Positions 61,731-64,000 of a stretch of DNA of 64,000 nt are shown here, piece after piece. Below the pieces are notes generated by a model. It was not told where the DNA came from. It worked only from the letters and a program-made list of their open reading frames with translations, and made no database searches. This DNA comes from an uncultured Tateyamaria sp. (GTDB taxonomy: Bacteria; Pseudomonadota; Alphaproteobacteria; Rhodobacterales; Rhodobacteraceae). The stretch covers positions 992,001 to 1,056,000 of the forward strand of contig CANMVD010000001.1 of assembly GCA_947501275.1 (NCBI GenBank). Direction: 5' to 3'. Both the position numbers and the translations under genes were made by a program. How positions within the stretch are numbered: position 1 is the first letter of the stretch; every line of letters starts with the position of its first letter.

Positions 61731-63659
61731 TTAGGCGCGCGCCTCACCCAATGACGTTACGCCAAGCACGTTCAGCACTTTGGCTTCGATCTGGTCGGCG
61801 TTCATGCCTGCGACAGCGTACATATCAGCAGGGCTGGCCTGATCTATGAACGTGTCGGGGAACACCATTGAGCGGTATTTGAGCCCCTGATCGAACACGC
61901 CCTCCTCGGCCAAAAGCTGAGCGACGTGGCTGCCAAATCCACCGACTGCGCCTTCTTCGATGGTTATCAGTGCCTCGTGATTTGCAGCGAGGTCGAGGAT
62001 TAAACTTCGGTCCAGTGGTTTGGCAAAGCGCGCATCGGCAATTGTGGGTTCGATGCCTTTGGCGCGCAGGCTTTCGGCGGCTTTCTCGACCTCCGATAGG
62101 CGGGTGCCAAAGCTGAGCAGTGCGACGCCTTTGCCCTCATGGATCATACGGCCTTTACCGATCTCCAATGGTGTGCCGCGTTCGGGCATGTCGACGCCTG
62201 TGCCTTCGCCGCGCGGGAAACGGAAAGCGATTGGGCCGTCATCATGCGCAGCCGCTGTAGCGACCATATGCGCCAGTTCGGCCTCGTCCGCGGCAGCCAT
62301 AACGGTAAAGCCCGGCAGGTTGGCCAGATACGCGACGTCGAATGCCCCAGCATGTGTCGCCCCGTCTGCGCCGACAAGCCCGGCGCGGTCGATGGCAAAG
62401 CGCACCGGTAGCCGTTGGATGGCTACATCGTGCACCACTTGGTCATAGCCGCGCTGCAGAAAGGTCGAATAGATCGCGCAAAACGGTTTCATCCCGCCTG
62501 CTGCGAGGGCCGCCGAGAATGTCACGCCGTGCTGTTCGGCAATGCCGACGTCAAAACAGCGGCTGGGGTAGCGTTCGGCGAACAGGTTCAGGCCGGTGCC
62601 ATCGGGCATGGCTGCTGTCACTGCGCAGACCTTGTCGTCATCCGCGGCCTCTTTCAGCAGGTGTTGCGCAAAGACTGATGTGTAGCTGGGTGCGTTTGAA
62701 GGTGCTTTTTTCTGTTCGCCCGTGACCACATTGAACTTGGACACCCCGTGACCCTTGTCCCGGGCGGTTTCTGCGGGGGCGTAGCCTTTGCCTTTTTTTG
62801 TCAGTACGTGGATCAGGATGGGCCCGGTGGCGCGGTGTTTCACGGTGCGCAGGACCGGAAGCAATTGATCCATATCGTGCCCGTCAATTGGCCCAAGGTA
62901 ACTAAACCCCAATTCCTCGAACAAAGTGCCGCCGACGGCCATGCCTTTCAACATGTCTTTGGCGCGTTTGGCGCCTTCGCGGAAGGGCTCGGGCAACAGG
63001 CTGACCGCTCCTTTCGCGGCCTCTTTCAGATCTTGAAAGGGCGCTTGGGCGTAAAGACCGGACAGATAGCTCGACATGGCGCCAACGGGTGGGGCGATGC
63101 TCATCTCATTGTCGTTGAGTATGACAAACAGGCGCTTTTTCAGATGCCCTGCGTTGTTCATGGCCTCATAGGCCATGCCTGCGCTCATGGATCCGTCACC
63201 GATCACTGCAATGGCATCGCCTGCGCCTTCCGGCGGGGTGCCGCCCAGATCGCGAGCCACGGAAAATCCCAAAGCGGCTGAAATCGACGTAGAGGAGTGC
63301 GCCGCTCCAAACGGGTCGTAGGGAGACTCACTGCGCTTGGTGAACCCGCTCAGGCCGTCCTTTTGGCGCAGGGTGCGGATGCGGTCGCGCCGTTCGGTCA
63401 GGATCTTGTGCGGGTAGCACTGGTGGCCCACGTCCCACACCAGCTTGTCGCGCGGGGTGTCGAACACCGCGTGCAGCGCGACTGTCAGCTCGACAACACC
63501 GAGCCCCGCACCCAGATGCCCGCCCGTCACCGAAACAGCCGACACCGTTTCGGCCCGCACTTCGTTCGCAACTTGGCGCAATTGTGCATCTGTCAGGTGT
63601 TTGAGGTCAGCGGGACGCTGGATCTTGTCCAGTAGCGGGGTGTCGGGGCGATCTGTCAT
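61731..63659 (-). CDS. dxs: 1-deoxy-D-xylulose-5-phosphate synthase
   Basis: First enzyme of the MEP isoprenoid pathway: condenses pyruvate and glyceraldehyde 3-phosphate with thiamine diphosphate. The 642-residue protein shows [15 protein letters not shown] with His48, the thiamine-binding [18 protein letters not shown] from residue 154, and [18 protein letters not shown] in the second domain. Length typical. It lies nine bases after ispA on the minus strand, the usual alphaproteobacterial xseB-ispA-dxs order. Confidence 0.96.
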   Translation of the reverse strand: MTDRPDTPLLDKIQRPADLKHLTDAQLRQVANEVRAETVSAVSVTGGHLGAGLGVVELTVALHAVFDTPRDKLVWDVGHQCYPHKILTERRDRIRTLRQKDGLSGFTKRSESPYDPFGAAHSSTSISAALGFSVARDLGGTPPEGAGDAIAVIGDGSMSAGMAYEAMNNAGHLKKRLFVILNDNEMSIAPPVGAMSSYLSGLYAQAPFQDLKEAAKGAVSLLPEPFREGAKRAKDMLKGMAVGGTLFEELGFSYLGPIDGHDMDQLLPVLRTVKHRATGPILIHVLTKKGKGYAPAETARDKGHGVSKFNVVTGEQKKAPSNAPSYTSVFAQHLLKEAADDDKVCAVTAAMPDGTGLNLFAERYPSRCFDVGIAEQHGVTFSAALAAGGMKPFCAIYSTFLQRGYDQVVHDVAIQRLPVRFAIDRAGLVGADGATHAGAFDVAYLANLPGFTVMAAADEAELAHMVATAAAHDDGPIAFRFPRGEGTGVDMPERGTPLEIGKGRMIHEGKGVALLSFGTRLSEVEKAAESLRAKGIEPTIADARFAKPLDRSLILDLAANHEALITIEEGAVGGFGSHVAQLLAEEGVFDQGLKYRSMVFPDTFIDQASPADMYAVAGMNADQIEAKVLNVLGVTSLGEARA

Positions 63660-63668
63660 AAGCAGTCT

Positions 63669-64000
63669 CTAGTATTTGCGGGCGATCACAAAGCGGGCCG
63701 TTTCCCGCAATATGTCTGCCTCGGCTTGGTATATACTTAATGCATCACAGGCTTGGGTCACGAGGTCGTCAGCGCGGCGTTTCGCCTCGTCCATGCCTAA
63801 CAGTGACACGAACGTCGCCTTGCCTGCGTCGGCGTCCTTGCCTGTGGCCTTGCCCATGGTGGCCGCATCGCTTTCCACATCCAGAATGTCATCGGCGATC
63901 TGAAAGGCAAGGCCAAGGGCGCGCGCGTAGGTTTGCAGTGGGGTGATGTCCGCTTGGGCCATGCGGGCGCCTGCGGTCGCAGACCACTCAATCAGCGCGC
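63669..64000 (-). CDS. ispA: farnesyl diphosphate synthase, C-terminal part (runs off the right edge)
   Basis: The frame continues beyond the right edge; about 110 residues are visible. LGLAFQIADDILD contains the second Asp-rich motif (DDxxD) of trans-prenyl synthases, which builds farnesyl diphosphate from IPP and DMAPP/GPP, and the end DEAKRRADDLVTQAC is family-like. Operon with dxs, nine bases downstream. The ATG at 63962 is an internal codon. Confidence 0.92.
   Translation of the reverse strand, partial: ALIEWSATAGARMAQADITPLQTYARALGLAFQIADDILDVESDAATMGKATGKDADAGKATFVSLLGMDEAKRRADDLVTQACDALSIYQAEADILRETARFVIARKY

Noticed and set aside
1-64000. CRISPR arrays, tRNA/rRNA genes, insertion sequences, integrases
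   Set aside because: No regularly spaced identical repeats, cloverleaf-like tRNA sequences, ribosomal RNA segments, or transposase/integrase motifs were seen on either strand.

Overview
The window looks like chromosomal DNA of an alphaproteobacterium of the Rhodobacteraceae, most likely the marine roseobacter group. This rests on the gene neighbourhoods (ispA-dxs, amn-ade, an acetamidase with a Liv-type importer, a YjbF/YjbH exopolysaccharide block), the fairly high GC with many long antisense shadow frames, and a GC-rich intergenic hairpin typical of that family. No rRNA, tRNA, CRISPR array, insertion sequence or phage module was found. Species cannot be named from the sequence.

Layout. 1-8.2 kb: housekeeping and stress genes (SGNH hydrolase, mtgA, a glutathione transferase, queG, a lone HyuA-type hydantoinase, an unknown 249-residue protein, msrA/msrB, an exported glutathione peroxidase). 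8.2-16.8 kb, minus strand: an exopolysaccharide block with a glycosyltransferase, an epimerase, a phosphoglycosyl transferase, a membrane-bound 4,6-dehydratase, and YjbH, YjbF and two small YjbE-like proteins. 16.9-25 kb: a GlxA-type regulator, a Tat-exported thioredoxin-like protein, a DMT exporter, a DUF3179 protein, HU, the purine salvage pair amn-ade and a VOC protein.

25-34.3 kb is accessory in character: a pair of small secreted proteins, a LuxR-family regulator broken by one stop and two frameshifts, two stretches of 840-910 bases without a convincing gene, and between them a secreted CHAT (caspase-like) peptidase convergent with and overlapping a CHASE2 membrane protein. The pair lies between two 123-base direct repeats (about 65% identical). 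This is the best candidate for an undescribed system in the window.

34.3-38.9 kb: a 2OG-Fe(II) oxygenase, a LysR regulator, a CmcJ-like oxidoreductase, an SDR and a crotonase. 39.1-50.5 kb: a tight five-gene operon (aminotransferase, glutaryl-CoA dehydrogenase, fused E1 alpha-beta, malonyltransferase-like protein, ALDH7-type dehydrogenase) with a divergent LysR, then a saccharopine/lysine dehydrogenase-family gene, a glutamine-synthetase-like gene and an RpiR regulator. Together these can be read as lysine -> piperideine-6-carboxylate -> aminoadipate -> oxoadipate -> glutaryl-CoA -> crotonyl-CoA. 50.6-57.6 kb, divergent from rpiR: N-formylglutamate amidohydrolase, cysteine hydrolase, a complete branched-chain-type ABC importer and an acetamidase/formamidase, i.e. 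uptake and hydrolysis of an amide or N-acyl compound.

57.7-64 kb: class II aldolase with a sterol-desaturase-family protein, a methyltransferase, an epimerase, a membrane protein, dxs and the 3' part of ispA, which runs off the right edge.

All functions are read from motifs and context; no database search was run.
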